The notes under the pieces were generated by a model, which was not told the DNA's origin, made no database searches, and saw nothing but the letters and a program-made list of their open reading frames with translations. This document shows, one piece after another, positions 1 through 9,412 of a stretch of 64,000 nt of DNA; within the stretch, counting starts at the first letter, position 1; each line of letters opens with the position of its first letter. The DNA comes from Kofleriaceae bacterium (GTDB lineage Bacteria > Myxococcota_A > Polyangia > Haliangiales > Haliangiaceae). The position numbers and the translations under genes are program-made. The stretch spans positions 192,916-256,915 of the forward strand of contig JAGPCY010000003.1 in the NCBI GenBank assembly GCA_018057825.1. The letters are read 5' to 3'.

Positions 1-420
1 GAAGTAGCGTCCGAGCTTGAATAGTGCCCGCTTCATCCCAATCCCGTAGATCCCGATGCCAGTCCTAGTCGCAGATTCGTCCGGTGCTTCCGGGTCACGG
101 CCGAAGTTGAAGGCGTAGTCGCAAGCGATGCCAATGGGGATGCCGCCGCAGTTGTCGCTGACTGACAGCGAACTGCGATCGAATTTGATGTCAATTGTGT
201 ATGCTTGGTAGCGGTTCTCGCCGGAACTTAGCGGATGAGGCTTTGGAGCGAGAGTCCGTTTGCCTCGTGATGGCGGATTGGTATGTCTGGTCGCACCGTC
301 TACCGAGTTGTCGATGAGGTCGAGCACACACGCCTCCAGAGATATGTCTCTGGTGATCATGTCGATGAAGAAGCGCTTGTGCGGGGTCGCCTTTACAACA
401 CGCGTGTCGACGTCTGACAT
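1..420 (-). CDS. GHKL (HATPase_c_3/MORC-MutL-like) ATP-binding protein, N-terminal part, cut by window edge
   Basis: Only the first 140 codons are present; the gene runs off the left edge. The start ATG at 420-418 follows GAGAGG with a 4-base gap. Three ATP-binding motifs of the GHKL fold occur in order: DLIDNSVDGA at residues 34-43 (N box with the Asn that binds Mg-ATP), SDNCGGIP near residue 88 and GIGIYGIGMKRALFKLG near residues 120-136 (glycine lid). The opening stretch RFFIDMITRDISLEACVLD is the style of the MutL/MORC-like ATP-binding proteins often found in restriction and defence clusters. That family assignment comes from memory of such sequences. Codon use is clearly less GC-biased than in nrdJ next door, suggesting a horizontally acquired gene. 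Without the C-terminal part the biological role cannot be fixed. Confidence 0.8.
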   Translation of the reverse strand, partial: MSDVDTRVVKATPHKRFFIDMITRDISLEACVLDLIDNSVDGATRHTNPPSRGKRTLAPKPHPLSSGENRYQAYTIDIKFDRSSLSVSDNCGGIPIGIACDYAFNFGRDPEAPDESATRTGIGIYGIGMKRALFKLGRYF

Positions 421-641
421 CTGGCCTCTCACTTTGGCTTACGCAGCAAGTCGCCGCTCTGCAAGGTGGCCAAGCGCCTCCCACCAGTAGGACGGGGCTT
501 GTGCAGCTTCGACGCTAGCGGATTTTCGGCGTCCGAAAGCGTCGCGAGGCTTCCCTTTTTGGGGGAGCCTCGCTGTTTCGGTTGCCTCTGGTCAGCGTCG
601 TGTCAGCGCCCGCCACTCACCCCTCCAGTACTACCCCACCA
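421..641. other. Intergenic region between nrdJ and the GHKL gene, with possible upstream C-terminal remnant
   Basis: The leftward strand has a stop-to-stop frame from about 594 to 439. It ends in SYWWEALGHLAERRLAA just 18 bases before the GHKL start, so it reads like the C-terminus of an upstream operon partner, but it has no ATG. It could be a decayed or truncated gene or chance. Besides the hairpin listed separately, a second nested inverted repeat (511-543, arms GACGCT/AGCGTC and TTTCGG/CCGAAA) is present. Confidence 0.35.
544..573 (-). terminator. Hairpin downstream of nrdJ, possible terminator
   Basis: Arms GCGAGGCTTCCC (544-555) and GGGGAGCCTCGC (562-573) form a 12-bp stem with one G-T wobble around a 6-base loop rich in T. 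It lies about 70 bases past the nrdJ stop on the leftward strand. No strong U tract follows, so it may be a terminator or only a 3' mRNA-stabilising hairpin. Confidence 0.5.
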
Positions 642-3608
<2,967 letters not shown>

Positions 3609-3670
3609 GGCCCCTCCTGGAATCGTTGGCTACGGTTGGCGCGGCGGTGGCGTTCGGGCGATTCGAGACG

Positions 3671-3713
3671 ACAGGGGCCCTCTACGGATAGGCGTATCCG
3701 TATGAAACCCCTG
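3671..3713 (-). promoter_or_regulatory. Stem-loop in nrdJ leader
   Basis: TACGGATA (3683-3690) and TATCCGTA (3695-3702) are perfect 8-bp arms around a 4-base loop. They are enclosed by a second pair of arms, ACAGGGG (3671-3677) and CCCCTGT (3707-3713). The structure would lie about 60-105 bases upstream of the nrdJ start in its leader RNA. It may be a leader structure or an operator. I do not see a B12 box, so I do not call a cobalamin riboswitch. Confidence 0.5.
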
Positions 3714-3797
3714 TTGAATTTGAAGCTGGTGACGTGCTGGTGGCGGTGAAGACGTGCGGACGTGGCGGGTCGGTCACAACACCCGCGACGGATGCCC

Positions 3798-3826
3798 GTT
3801 GTAATCGCGGCCCACCGGGAGGGCAA
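3798..3826 (-). promoter_or_regulatory. Putative nrdJ promoter
   Basis: On the leftward strand TTGCCC (3826-3821) and TACAAC (3803-3798) are spaced by 17 bases, a plausible -35/-10 pair. It sits directly downstream of the NrdR boxes relative to nrdJ and would give a leader of roughly 180 bases. The -35 and -10 each match four of six consensus bases. Confidence 0.45.
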
Positions 3827-3834
3827 GAAAAGAG

Positions 3835-3881
3835 CTACTAGATTTGGTGGCCGGGTGGGGAGGACCTACTAGGGATGGTGT
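3835..3881 (-). promoter_or_regulatory. Tandem NrdR boxes upstream of nrdJ
   Basis: Leftward-strand 16-mers CCACCAAATCTAGTAG (3850-3835) and ACACCATCCCTAGTAG (3881-3866) each match about ten positions of the known NrdR box consensus acaCwAtATaTwGtgt. Their starts are exactly 31 bp apart, three helical turns, which is the usual spacing of NrdR box pairs. They lie next to the -35 element of the putative nrdJ promoter. Known NrdR is an ATP/dATP-sensing repressor of ribonucleotide reductase genes; binding here is inferred. Confidence 0.75.
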
Positions 3882-4187
3882 GGGTGACTACATGACAACC
3901 TGTGGGCGTCCCTGTGGATTGTGTGTGGTCGGGAGTGGATGGAGCGGAGAAAACGAAGCCGATCCAAGCGGATCGGCGTGCCTGTGAAAGAGGCTGTGGA
4001 TCGCGTGCCAACGTGGGTGCCGCGGTGCGTCATGGGCAGATCTCCACCTGAAAAAAATTTGCCCATGGATCGAGAATGGGTTGGAAACGGGGGTTTTGTC
4101 GGCGCGTGAAAGGAGGGGGTGACGCGGCGCGGTGAACGGGGGTTCGCGGGTTTGCTGGAGGGGGGGGGGAGGAGGAGGGCGGAGGCG
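3882..4187. other. Intergenic region with hairpins, no gene seen
   Basis: No convincing coding frame. It contains an inverted repeat CCGATCC/GGATCGG (3959-3976, 4-base loop) and an 8-bp pair CATGGGCA (4031-4038)/TGCCCATG (4060-4067). It also has two weak DnaA-box-like TGTGGAT strings (near 3913 and 3993), an A7 run at 4051-4057 and a run of nine G near 4161. Confidence 0.5.
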
Positions 4188-4313
4188 CGAGGCGGAGACC
4201 GAGGCGGAGGCCGAGGCGGAGGCCGAGACCGAGGCCGTACCCGAACCCGAACCCGAACCCGAACCCGTCCCCGAACCCGATCCCGATCCCGATCCCGATT
4301 CCGATCCCGATCC
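4188..4313 (+). repeat. Hexanucleotide repeat array, left half (split by transposon)
   Basis: Tandem 6-bp units of the form NCCGAN. They run from GAGGCG/GAGACC units, through CCCGAA, to CCCGAT units at the right end. The right end faces the transposon; the array resumes with CCCGAT units at 5833, so 4188-4313 and 5833-6026 look like one array interrupted by insertion. The 6-bp period keeps several frames open, so the long reading frames crossing it are artefacts. Confidence 0.85.
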
Positions 4314-4320
4314 TGTACGA

Positions 4321-4457
4321 ACGGGATCCTTAGTTACACTTTGGACCGGCAGCCTTGGTTACAGACTGACCGGGAGCCTTGGTTCCACCAGACCGGCAGC
4401 CTTGGTTACAAGCGAGCCGGGAGCCTTGGTGACACCAGACCGGGAGCCTTGGTTACA
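4321..4457 (+). repeat. Left transposon end: six direct copies of a 19-bp site
   Basis: Copies of consensus ACCGGGAGCCTTGGTTACA start at 4321 (degenerate), 4345, 4369, 4392, 4416 and 4439, so the period is 23-24 bp. All face the same way and are inverted relative to the seven copies at the other end (5664-5825). They flank a DDE transposase gene and are best read as multiple transposase-binding sites. Confidence 0.85.
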
Positions 4458-4482
4458 CGAGGCAGCGGCCAGCCGGTCCAGG

Positions 4483-5637
4483 CTAGCCATGACGGATGAG
4501 CCCGTCCTCAGGTCGCCGTTCATCGAGAACCCCGAGGAACACGGGCCCGAAGCGCATCTCGTGCAGACCGTCGCCGAGGGGCAGGAGGCCAACCAGCTCG
4601 CTCCCCAGGGCGATGCCGATGAAGATCGCGGCGCCGCGCCACTTGAGGTGACCGGTGGGATAGACGCGGCGGACTTCGACGCCGGTCGGGTACTCGATCT
4701 CCGGCACGCGACCGGGATACGGGCGTGGGGACGGGCGGTACACCGAGGCCGGCGTCTGCATGCCGAGGGCCTCGTGCGGGCGCTCCTCGTTGTACTCCCG
4801 ACGGAAGCGGTCAAGGGCGACCTGCTGAGCGGCCATGGTGTCGGCGGGTGGCGAGGCGGCTTCGAGCTTCAGCACGCGGTGCATTCGCTCGAGCTTTCCG
4901 TTCTGCGCGGGGCTCGCGGGGGTGGTGCGTTCGACGTGGATGCCAAGCCGAAGGAAGCGCACGCCGAGGCGACTGAGGCCAGCGATCCCCGTCGAGGCAA
5001 ACGGGCCGCCGTTGTCATGGCGCACCGTCGCCGGCAGACCACGTTCACGAAACAGGCGCTCGAACACCGGCCACGCGAGCGCGTCGCGTTCGGCGGGCAG
5101 GCCGAAGGCCGCAAGCAGGAAGCGACTCACCAGGTCCTGCACGGTCAGGGGATGGCATCGCCCACCGCGCCCCAGTGCGAAGTGGCCCTTGGAGTCCAGG
5201 CACCAGGTGTCGTTCGGTTGCAGGGCCGGCTTGAACGCGGCGCGCGGCGTCTTCGGGTATGCCGCGCGTCGACGGGGCGTGCGGACCAGCCCACGCCGAT
5301 GCAGCAGGTCGCCCATCGTGCTCGGCACCGGCCACGCGGTGCGCGGGTACTTCCGTGCCAACCACGCGCGCAGCTTCTTCGGGCCCCACGTGGGGTGCTG
5401 ACACCGGAGAGCGACGATCTCGGCGGCCTGCTCGATGGAAACCGCATGAGGCGTGGTCAGAGGCGCGGACGAGCGATCCGCGAGCCCGGCGACCCCGCCT
5501 TCCTGATAGCGCCGCAGCCACGTGTGCAGCGTCTTTCGCGACACCCCGAGCTGCTCGGCGGCTGCAGTGACCGTGGTGGTGTGTTCAAGGATGGGCTGGA
5601 TGGCGCGCAGGCGCTCACGCTGAGTGAAGAACTCCAT
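4483..5637 (-). CDS. DDE integrase-core transposase
   Basis: Moves the surrounding element by DDE (RNase H-fold) strand transfer. Of 384 residues, the N-terminal part has a helix-turn-helix (about 20-45, AAEQLGVSRKTLHTWLRRY) as in IS481/IS3-type proteins. A linker leads to the rve integrase core with all three acidic residues: Asp148 (CLDSKG), Asp208 (RHDNGGPF) and Glu250 (QNGKLERMH). The C-terminal extension after residue 300 has a beta-rich RRVYPTGHLKWRG segment. The gene is intact and probably functional. The ATG at 5637 directly abuts GGGAGG, an unusually tight ribosome-site spacing. The neighbouring repeat clusters are its likely binding sites. Confidence 0.9.
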   Translation of the reverse strand: MEFFTQRERLRAIQPILEHTTTVTAAAEQLGVSRKTLHTWLRRYQEGGVAGLADRSSAPLTTPHAVSIEQAAEIVALRCQHPTWGPKKLRAWLARKYPRTAWPVPSTMGDLLHRRGLVRTPRRRAAYPKTPRAAFKPALQPNDTWCLDSKGHFALGRGGRCHPLTVQDLVSRFLLAAFGLPAERDALAWPVFERLFRERGLPATVRHDNGGPFASTGIAGLSRLGVRFLRLGIHVERTTPASPAQNGKLERMHRVLKLEAASPPADTMAAQQVALDRFRREYNEERPHEALGMQTPASVYRPSPRPYPGRVPEIEYPTGVEVRRVYPTGHLKWRGAAIFIGIALGSELVGLLPLGDGLHEMRFGPVFLGVLDERRPEDGLIRHG

Positions 5638-5663
5638 CCTCCCAGCTCATCTCCCTGCTCGCT

Positions 5664-5825
5664 TGTCACCAAGGCTGCCGGTCCACTTGTAACCAAGGCT
5701 CCCGGTTCACTTGTAACCAAGGCTCCCGGTTCGCTGTTACCAAGGCTGCCGGTCCACCTGTAACCAAGGCTCCCGGTTCGCTGTAACCAAGGCTCCCGGT
5801 CTGAACTGTTACCAAGGTTGCCGGT
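5664..5825 (-). repeat. Right transposon end: seven inverted copies of the 19-bp site
   Basis: Copies of TGTAACCAAGGCTCCCGGT and variants start at 5664, 5688, 5712, 5735, 5759, 5782 and 5807, with a period of 23-25 bp. Copies carry CTCCC or CTGCC in the middle, the same two variants as at the left end. They lie upstream of the transposase gene, so they may also act as its operator. Confidence 0.85.
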
Positions 5826-5832
5826 CCATACC

Positions 5833-6026
5833 TCCCGATCCCGATCCCGATCCCGATCCCGATCCCGATCCCGAACCCGAGACCGATCCCGATCCCGATC
5901 CCGAGACCGAGACCGAGACCGAGTCCGAGACCGAGTGCGAGTCCGAGTCCGAGACCGAGGCCGAGTCCGAGGCCGAGGCCGAGGCCGAGGCCGAGGCCGA
6001 GTCCGAGTCCGAGGCCGAGGTCGAGG
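5833..6026 (+). repeat. Hexanucleotide repeat array, right half
   Basis: It continues the array at 4188-4313 across the transposon. CCCGAT units come first (giving a GATC site every 6 bp), then CCCGAG/GAGACC, then GAGTCC and GAGGCC units. It ends about 48 bases before the start of the next gene. Confidence 0.85.
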
Positions 6027-6074
6027 GGCTGAGAAAGCCGGCAGGGAACGGAAGGGCCATGCGATGCTCGCGCG

Positions 6075-8003
6075 ATGCGGATGACGGGTCTCGCGACGGC
6101 GGGTCTCGTGGGAGCGCTGGCGCTGATGGCGCCGCGCGATGCCCACGCGGCCTTGCACTTGATCAGCATCACCAAGGTCTTCCCCGGCGCGCCGGGGGCG
6201 CCGAGCGCGCAGTGGATCGAGCTGCAGATGTACGCCGCGGGACAGACCGTGGTCGGCGGCGCGTCGGTGGTCGTGTACAGCGCGGCCAACGTCGAGCTCG
6301 GGCGCTTCACCTTCGCGGGCAACCTGCCCAACGGCGCGAACCAGGCGAAGATCTTGATCGCGACCGCGGAGGCGGCGACCGCGCTGGGCGTGACGCCGAA
6401 CCTGACGATGACGGCGGTGGTGCCGCGGGCCGGCGGGAAGATCTGCTTCGAGGCGTCGGGCTTCGGCGCGATCGACTGCGTGGCCTGGGGCAACCATCCG
6501 GGCAGCGCGGCGGGCGGCGGCCAGGTCAACGTCGGCCCGCCGGTGGCGCCCCTGGCGGGGCTGCCGCTGGGCGCCGGGCTGGTGCGCCGGCTCGACGTGG
6601 CCGGGGGCGCGACGACCCTCGAGGGCGCCGACGACCGCAACAACTCGGCGGCCGACTTTCGCCTGGCGCTCGAGGCGCCGGGCAACAACGCCGGCCAGAG
6701 CGGCACGTTGCCGGCGGCGACCTGCGGCGACGGCGCGGTGACCGGCCTCGAGGGCTGCGACGACGGCGGCGCCCTCGGCGGCGACGGGTGCAGCGCGAGC
6801 TGCATGGACGAGGTGTGCGGCGACCTGGTGGTCAACGACGACCGCGAGACCTGCGAGGACGGCAACGCGGTGAGCGGGGACGGCTGCGACAACAACTGCA
6901 CCGCGACCGCGTGCGGCAACGGCGTGTTGACCGGCACCGAGGTGTGCGATGACGGCAACCTGACCAGCGGCGACGGCTGCGACAGCAACTGCACGGCGAC
7001 CGCGTGTGGCAATGGCGTGCGCACCGGGACCGAGGCGTGCGACGACGGCAACCGAACCAGCGGCGACGGCTGCGACGTGAACTGCACGGTGACCGCGTGC
7101 GGCAACGGCGTGGTGACCGCGGGCGAGGACTGCGAGCCGCCCGGCGTCGGGGCCTGCGACGCGACCTGCCAGCTCCTGTGCTCGGTGCCGGCGGACTGCG
7201 CCGACACCGATCCGTGCACGACCAATGAGCGCTGCACCGCGACCGGCTGCGCCGTCGATCCGACGCCGACCGACGACGGCAACCAGTGCACGATGGACGG
7301 CTGCGGCCCGGGCGGGGTCTTCCACGACGCGCTCGACGACGGCACCGAGTGCTCGCTGGGCGGTCCGGCGCGGGCGCTGTGCGTGGCGGCGACCTGCGTG
7401 ATCGCGCGGTGCGGCGACGGCTTCGTCGACACCGCGGCGCCGGGCGGACCGGAGCAGTGCGACGACGCCAACACCGTCGACGACGACGGTTGCACCAACG
7501 GGTGCACGCTGCCGCGGTGCGGCGACGGCGTGGTGCAGAGCGGCGAGGCCTGCGACGACGGCGACACCGACGACACCGATGCGTGCACGACGATGTGCCT
7601 GGCGGCGCGGTGCGGCGACGGCGCGGTCCAGGCCGGGGAGACCTGCGACGACAGCAACACCGTCGACGGCGACGGCTGCACCGCGATGTGCCAGGCCGAG
7701 CGGTGCGGCGATGGCGTGGTGCAGTTCGGCGAGACCTGCGATGACGGCAACGCGGTGGAGACCGACGCGTGCACGACGCTGTGCCAGGCGCCGATGTGCG
7801 GCGACGGGATCGTGTCGAGCGGCGAGGCGTGCGATGACGGCAACCGGGTCGACGACGATGCGTGCGACAACGCGTGCGAGCGGGGCGGGATGGATGAGGA
7901 GGCCGGCGGATGCTGCGCGGGCGGCGCGGGTGGAGGACCGGGCGCGGCGGCGCTGGCGGCGGCGGTGGCAGCGGTGCTCGGGCGGCGGCGGCGGCGGGCG
8001 TGA
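6075..8003 (+). CDS. Secreted Cys-rich DUF4215-repeat protein with MYXO-CTERM tail
   Basis: A predicted cell-surface protein of 642 residues. Residues 1-25 form a signal peptide ending AHA before ALHLI. Residues 26-215 look like a lamin-tail/beta-sandwich-type domain. From about 215 to 600 there are roughly ten Cys-rich repeats of the form CGDGxVxxGEACDDGN...DGCxxxC, the DUF4215/Myxococcus repeat. The C-terminus has Gly-Gly-Cys-Cys, a short Gly/Ala hydrophobic segment and five Arg in a cluster, the architecture of the MYXO-CTERM sorting signal processed and anchored at the outer surface of myxobacteria. The start at 6075 precedes the signal peptide; ATG 6081 is possible. Ligand or function is unknown. 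Confidence 0.88.
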   Translation: MRMTGLATAGLVGALALMAPRDAHAALHLISITKVFPGAPGAPSAQWIELQMYAAGQTVVGGASVVVYSAANVELGRFTFAGNLPNGANQAKILIATAEAATALGVTPNLTMTAVVPRAGGKICFEASGFGAIDCVAWGNHPGSAAGGGQVNVGPPVAPLAGLPLGAGLVRRLDVAGGATTLEGADDRNNSAADFRLALEAPGNNAGQSGTLPAATCGDGAVTGLEGCDDGGALGGDGCSASCMDEVCGDLVVNDDRETCEDGNAVSGDGCDNNCTATACGNGVLTGTEVCDDGNLTSGDGCDSNCTATACGNGVRTGTEACDDGNRTSGDGCDVNCTVTACGNGVVTAGEDCEPPGVGACDATCQLLCSVPADCADTDPCTTNERCTATGCAVDPTPTDDGNQCTMDGCGPGGVFHDALDDGTECSLGGPARALCVAATCVIARCGDGFVDTAAPGGPEQCDDANTVDDDGCTNGCTLPRCGDGVVQSGEACDDGDTDDTDACTTMCLAARCGDGAVQAGETCDDSNTVDGDGCTAMCQAERCGDGVVQFGETCDDGNAVETDACTTLCQAPMCGDGIVSSGEACDDGNRVDDDACDNACERGGMDEEAGGCCAGGAGGGPGAAALAAAVAAVLGRRRRRA

Positions 8004-8049
8004 GGTGGCGGTGGCCGCGGGCGCGCGGCCGCGTAGACTCAAGCGCGTG

Positions 8050-9084
8050 ATGGCCTGGTCCTCTTCGCGCCGCACCGGGGCGGCCCACGCGGCGCGCCTC
8101 GGGGCGGCGCTGGCGCTGGCGCTGGCGACGGGTTGCGGCGGCGAGCCGACGGCCACGCGGCCGCGGGTGGTCGAGCGGCCCCCGCCGGTCGCGCTCGATG
8201 GGGCCGTCGGCGCTCCCGGGCCCTCGGCACCGACGGCGGATCGCCCGGACCGCGCGCAGCTCACGCCGATCGTCGACGATCGCCTGAGCTGGACGTTCGC
8301 CGACTATCCGCGCGACCTGCCCGCGGGAGTGTCGGTGATCGCGCCGACGCGACTGGGTGAGCTCCGGTTCTTTCCGCAACCGCCCGTGATCGCCGACGCG
8401 TACTGGGTGTTCGGTCCGGGGCCGGAGCCGTGCAAGGCGACGCGGGGACCGATCGAGGTCGATATCGATCCGGTCCCGCTGGCGTGCTCGGCGGTGGACT
8501 GCGACCTCGAGGTGGCGCGAGTCGCGCTCTTGGGCTGCCCAGGTGGGGCCCTCGCGGTCCCGGCCCAGCCCGGCGCGGCGCCGCCGTCGTGGCGATACCT
8601 GCCGATCGAGGTGAGCCAGGGCGGCGACGTGACGGCGCTCGATCCGAGCACGCCGGCGTATGCGAAGAAGCTCGAGCGCTACCTCGCGGCCGGCGGCGAC
8701 TATGCGGATCCGCAGTTCTTCGCGAAGGCGAAGGCGCCGACGGAGATCCCGGCCCGGTACCAGGGCGATGTCCCGCGGGCGGCGTGTGGGCGGCGATGCC
8801 GCGTCGAGTGGTGGATCGGGCGGATCGCGGTGACACCGGCGATCGAGCTGGTGTGGATCCGCAGCTATGGACCGCGCGGCGAGGCGCGCTGCGAGGTCGG
8901 GAGCGAAGAGCTGTGGCAGGCGTTCGTGGTGGACGGCGGCGGCGCGGTGGCGATCGCCGACGGCGCACAGCCGGCGCTGGAGGGGAGCTACCACCAGCCA
9001 TACGTGGCGGCGATCGTCGACGGGGAGCGGGTGGTCGAGCTGGTGCCGGGGGAGGATCGTGTGTGCGAGGGCCTCGGGCGCTGA
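8050..9084 (+). CDS. Putative lipoprotein, function unknown
   Basis: A 344-residue protein starting [19 protein letters not shown], followed by a hydrophobic stretch ending ALATGC, a plausible lipobox with the Cys near residue 30. A Pro-rich linker leads to a Cys-containing globular region (six or more Cys between about 130 and 340) with no motif I recognise. It lies 46 bases after the MYXO-CTERM gene, in the same direction, so the two may be co-transcribed. GTG at 8047 is an alternative start. The gene ends against a hexamer array. Confidence 0.7.
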   Translation: MAWSSSRRTGAAHAARLGAALALALATGCGGEPTATRPRVVERPPPVALDGAVGAPGPSAPTADRPDRAQLTPIVDDRLSWTFADYPRDLPAGVSVIAPTRLGELRFFPQPPVIADAYWVFGPGPEPCKATRGPIEVDIDPVPLACSAVDCDLEVARVALLGCPGGALAVPAQPGAAPPSWRYLPIEVSQGGDVTALDPSTPAYAKKLERYLAAGGDYADPQFFAKAKAPTEIPARYQGDVPRAACGRRCRVEWWIGRIAVTPAIELVWIRSYGPRGEARCEVGSEELWQAFVVDGGGAVAIADGAQPALEGSYHQPYVAAIVDGERVVELVPGEDRVCEGLGR

Positions 9085-9111
9085 GGGGAGGGTGGAGGGA
9101 GGAGGGCGAGG

Positions 9112-9411
9112 CGGGGGCGGAGGTGGAGGGCGAGGCGGAACCCGATCCCGATCCCGATCCCGATCCCCGATCCCCGATCCCGATCCCGAACCCGAGACCG
9201 AACCCGAGACCGAACCCGATCCCGAGACCGAACCCGAACCCGAACCCGATCCCGATCCCCGATCCCGATCCCCGAACCCGATCCCGATCCCCGATCCCAA
9301 ACCCGAACCCGAATCCGAGGCCGAGACCGAGTCCGAGTCCGAGACCGAGTCCGAACCCGAGACCGAGTCCGAGGCCGAGTCCGAGGCCGAGACCGAGGCG
9401 GAGACCGAGGG
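9112..9411 (+). repeat. Hexanucleotide repeat array between convergent genes
   Basis: About 300 bp of NCCGAN units: GAGGCG units, then CCCGAT (GATC every 6 bp), CCCGAA, GAGACC, GAGTCC and GAGGCC/GAGGCG units. It fills the whole gap between the convergent genes ending at 9084 and 9413 and reaches the stop codon of the leftward one. Confidence 0.85.
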
Positions 9412-9412
9412 C

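Larger units (their letters stand above)
4321..5825. mobile_element. IS481/IS3-like transposon with multi-copy ends, inserted in a hexamer array
   Basis: A 1.5-kb element with a single leftward DDE transposase gene (4483-5637) bracketed by arrays of a 19-bp site, six copies on the left and seven inverted copies on the right. Outside both ends the DNA is the same hexanucleotide array, in matching CCCGAT phase, so the element inserted into that array. A target duplication cannot be recognised inside a repeat. Such multi-site ends are unlike the short single terminal repeats usual for IS481/IS3 elements and recall Tn7- or Mu-like ends. Exact termini are uncertain by several bases. Confidence 0.8.

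Noticed and set aside
3609-3800. Cobalamin riboswitch upstream of nrdJ
   Set aside because: A hairpin is present but I find no B12 box or the large conserved fold; NrdR boxes explain regulation better.
3896-4002. DnaA boxes upstream of nrdJ
   Set aside because: Only TGTGGAT cores, seven of nine matches, far from dnaA; likely chance.
4321-5825. Repeat clusters as a CRISPR array
   Set aside because: Copies are 19 bp with only 4-5 bp between them, inverted about a transposase gene, no unique spacers and no cas genes.
8844-9411. Reading frames encoding Pro-Asp or Glu-Ala dipeptide runs through the hexamer arrays
   Set aside because: The 6-bp period keeps every frame open; no ribosome sites or conserved flanks, so treated as repeats and not proteins.
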